Assembly: GCF_900155395.1 (NCBI RefSeq)
Contig: NZ_LT699726.1
Location: 124,001 to 188,000, forward strand
Reading direction: 5' to 3'
Length of the DNA stretch: 64,000 bases
DNA from: Merdibacter massiliensis
GTDB lineage: Bacteria > Bacillota_I > Bacilli_A > Erysipelotrichales > Erysipelotrichaceae
Numbering within the stretch: the first letter of the stretch is position 1; each line of letters begins with the position of its first letter. The notes beneath the pieces are model-generated. The model was given only the letters and a program-made list of their open reading frames with translations. It was not told the DNA's origin and searched no databases. This document shows, one piece after another, positions 62,332 through 64,000 of this stretch. The translations under genes and the position numbers were made by a program.

Positions 62332-63189
62332 TTAGTATTTCAATACTTCACGAACAGCATCCGCAATTGATTCAACTTTAGGTCCATATATTACTTGAAT
62401 ATGTGTATCGCTTGGTTTCACAATTCCCATAGATCCTGTCTTTTTCAAGATATCTTCTTTTACTAGAGACATGTCTTTTACATCTACACGAAGTCGAGAA
62501 ATACAGTTATTTACTGTTACGACATTATCAAATCCACCTAGACCTTCGATTACCAAAGCTGCTGTTTGACGTTGTTTTTCATCTAAGCTTACATTTGAAT
62601 CCGCAGTATCGTCTTCTTCTGATACATCAATCGAGATATTTTTTCTAGTAAGATACCACTTGAATACAAAGTAGTAAATAAATGCATAGAAGATACCAAC
62701 AACGATTACCCAATACCAATTTGATCCTGGTTGGAAAACACCCCAGATGAAGAAATCAATGATACCTCCACCTGTATTACCAATGATAACACCAAGTACA
62801 GACATCAGCATGAAAGAGATACCGCCCATGATTGAATGGAATACAAACAATACTGGAGCAATAAACATGAATGAGAATTCCAATGGTTCAGTAATACCAG
62901 AAACGAAGCTTGCTGCTACACCAGCAATCATCAATGCTTTTACTTTACCTTTCTTCTCGGAAGGAGAAGTACGATAAATAGCAAGAGCTGCTGCTGGAAG
63001 ACCAAACATCATGAATGGCATTTTTCCTTGTCCTAAGAATTGAGTAAATGGTTGTAATTCAGACAGAGGAACTTTATCTACATATTGCAAGAATATATTT
63101 AAGCATCCCTCAACGCCATCATATACACCACCAAGAGGTGTTGTACGGAATAATGAGTTCTTTGCCACAATGTCAAGTGATGAATTCAA
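62332..63189 (-). pseudogene. 5'-truncated PTS EIIBC (glucose family)
   Basis: Encodes only the C-terminal half of an EIIC plus EIIB. EIIC part: MPFMMFGLPAAALAIYRTSP and VSGITEPLEFSFMFIAPVLF, the conserved second half of glucose-family EIIC. EIIB part: the phospho-Cys in VNNCISRLRVDV. The family is usually about 480-530 residues; here 285 remain and roughly 200-230 N-terminal residues with several membrane helices are missing. The only start in frame is a TTG inside the T run of a neighbouring terminator, so it is very likely not functional. The break coincides with the edge of the foreign-looking helicase segment. Confidence 0.8.
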
Positions 63190-63241
63190 AAAAGGCAGAC
63201 GCTATCAAAGAAATTCATCTTCAATAGTGTCTGCCTTTTTG
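63188..63241. terminator. Strong terminator at the junction with the truncated PTS gene
   Basis: AAAAAGGCAGAC-G-CTAT pairs with ATAG-T-GTCTGCCTTTTT (17 positions, one G-T) over an 18-base loop, T tracts on both sides. Leftward it would end the helicase transcript. The stretch 63242-63317 between it and the helicase stop holds a small hairpin (TTAGC-AGCA-GCTAA at 63299-63312) and nothing else I can name. Confidence 0.85.
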
Positions 63242-63317
63242 TGCAATATGTACTCTATATGAATTTTTTGTAAGGTATAAACGTAAGGATTTTAATTGTT
63301 AGCAGCAGCTAAAACCC

Positions 63318-64000
63318 TTATACTTTAATGTATGAATCGCGGATTTTTTTGAAAGTCGAAAAGCGCATCAGATATAAATTGCCACGACTTCGTGTCATTG
63401 CAACATATAGCCTGTTAAGGGTTACAACAGAGATACGGTTTGTTGAAAAACTGTCATCAGCCAATTTTTCAAAATCATCTGTTAAAATTACACAAGCCGC
63501 ATCTACAGTATCTCCTTTAGAGTACGACCAATTCATTGCCCTGAACGTGTAACGTGACGCACCTTTGTAGACCAATTTTATAATAGACGGATCTTCGAGT
63601 ACGCGTGACGCATTTTCATCTACCCAAATTACCGATCCGGGATTTGTACCGAAAGACATAATTTCGATGCCAAGTTTGTTGCTTACATATTCACACACTT
63701 CTGTAGAGCAACGTCTGGATTTATCCAGAGTGGTTATGTCCACTTCAAATCCCGCACGTTCCAACTCACCGATAAATTCATCATAGCTGACATCTACAGA
63801 CTTTTTCTTAAAGGGTCTTCCAGAATTATTAGTTGCCGAAACGGAGTGCTGATAATAATCACCGACAAGTACAACATCGTTCAGTTGTTTCGCCAATGCT
63901 ATAATCAAATCATAGTCATGCTCCCGAAAATCCTGAAACTCATCTATCAGCACACAGTCATAAAACATATTCAGTCTTGCTGCCACTCTCTTTATAAGTG
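63318..64000 (-). CDS. UvrD/Rep-like helicase, C-terminal part (cut by window edge)
   Basis: At least 227 residues; the frame is open to the window edge, so the start lies to the right. The Walker B/motif II CVLIDEFQDF is followed by motif III VVLVGDYYQHS and, near the C terminus, the motif VI-like LNRLYVAMTRSRGNLYLM. The part in between is short, so this is a compact SF1A helicase such as those in defence systems (for example Gabija GajB) or in mobile elements. The GTG at 63986 is only an internal codon. It lies next to a broken PTS gene, suggesting an inserted element. Confidence 0.8.
   Translation of the reverse strand, partial: LIKRVAARLNMFYDCVLIDEFQDFREHDYDLIIALAKQLNDVVLVGDYYQHSVSATNNSGRPFKKKSVDVSYDEFIGELERAGFEVDITTLDKSRRCSTEVCEYVSNKLGIEIMSFGTNPGSVIWVDENASRVLEDPSIIKLVYKGASRYTFRAMNWSYSKGDTVDAACVILTDDFEKLADDSFSTNRISVVTLNRLYVAMTRSRGNLYLMRFSTFKKIRDSYIKV

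Noticed and set aside
1-64000. CRISPR arrays, tRNA or rRNA genes
   Set aside because: No regularly spaced repeats and no cloverleaf or rRNA-like sequence were noticed by eye on either strand; a tRNAscan or CRISPR finder run would settle it.

Overview
The window looks like chromosome of a low-GC, endospore-forming member of the Firmicutes (Bacillota). An Erysipelotrichia-like host is my best guess but it is not proven. The grounds are AT-rich coding sequence with strong AGGAGG-type ribosome binding sites, spore genes (yabP, yabQ, spoVT, ytaF, yabO), a T-box histidine leader, oxygen-independent NrdDG ribonucleotide reductase, an ammonium transporter fused to a PII domain, and many PTS/ABC systems. 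I saw no rRNA, tRNA or CRISPR array.

Layout. 1-1249: 3' part of an IS1182-like element. 1251-3116: a divergent accessory pair (AT-hook protein and HNH endonuclease). 3174-4196: yabP-yabQ-divIC. 4334-8147: sodium symporter, CPBP protease, rarA. 8166-13868: cutC/asparaginase/DUF1810 genes and a heterodimeric ABC exporter. 14029-19921: ROK kinase, Amt-PII fusion, nrdD-nrdG. 20285-23367: two-component system and a PP2C-like phosphatase. 23393-27838: a very AT-rich block of exported protein, response regulator, kinase, ABC ATPase and FtsX-like permease, probably acquired. 27975-35823: DUF1848, then aromatic amino acid genes, with pheA and an aminotransferase leftward and aroB-aroC-aroA-tyrA rightward. 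35891-38169: gpmI and ytaF. 38266-40102: complete IS1182-like copy. 40102-44987: yabO, spoVT, mfd, pth. 45489-52913: a ten-gene histidine operon behind a T-box. 53325-63189: ECF S component, CMD protein, DUF362, split chromate transporter with LysR regulator, HD and HAD proteins, AEC transporter, PTS EIIA, two RpiR regulators and a 5'-truncated PTS EIIBC. 63318-64000: C-terminal part of a UvrD-like helicase, probably the edge of an inserted element.

The two amino acid pathways are controlled by different RNA logic. The his operon has a T-box with a CAC specifier. The aroB operon has a 12-residue leader peptide with the run Phe-Tyr-Tyr-Phe-Tyr-Tyr, followed by a perfect 12-bp hairpin and an intrinsic terminator, i.e. 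a ribosome-stalling attenuator. I regard this as the most interesting signal in the window.

The classical gene order pth-mfd-spoVT-yabO-yabP-yabQ-divIC is split here: yabO and yabP lie about 36 kb apart on the same strand, and an IS copy touches the yabO stop codon. The two IS copies are nearly identical and inverted, so the 37 kb between them could flip by recombination.
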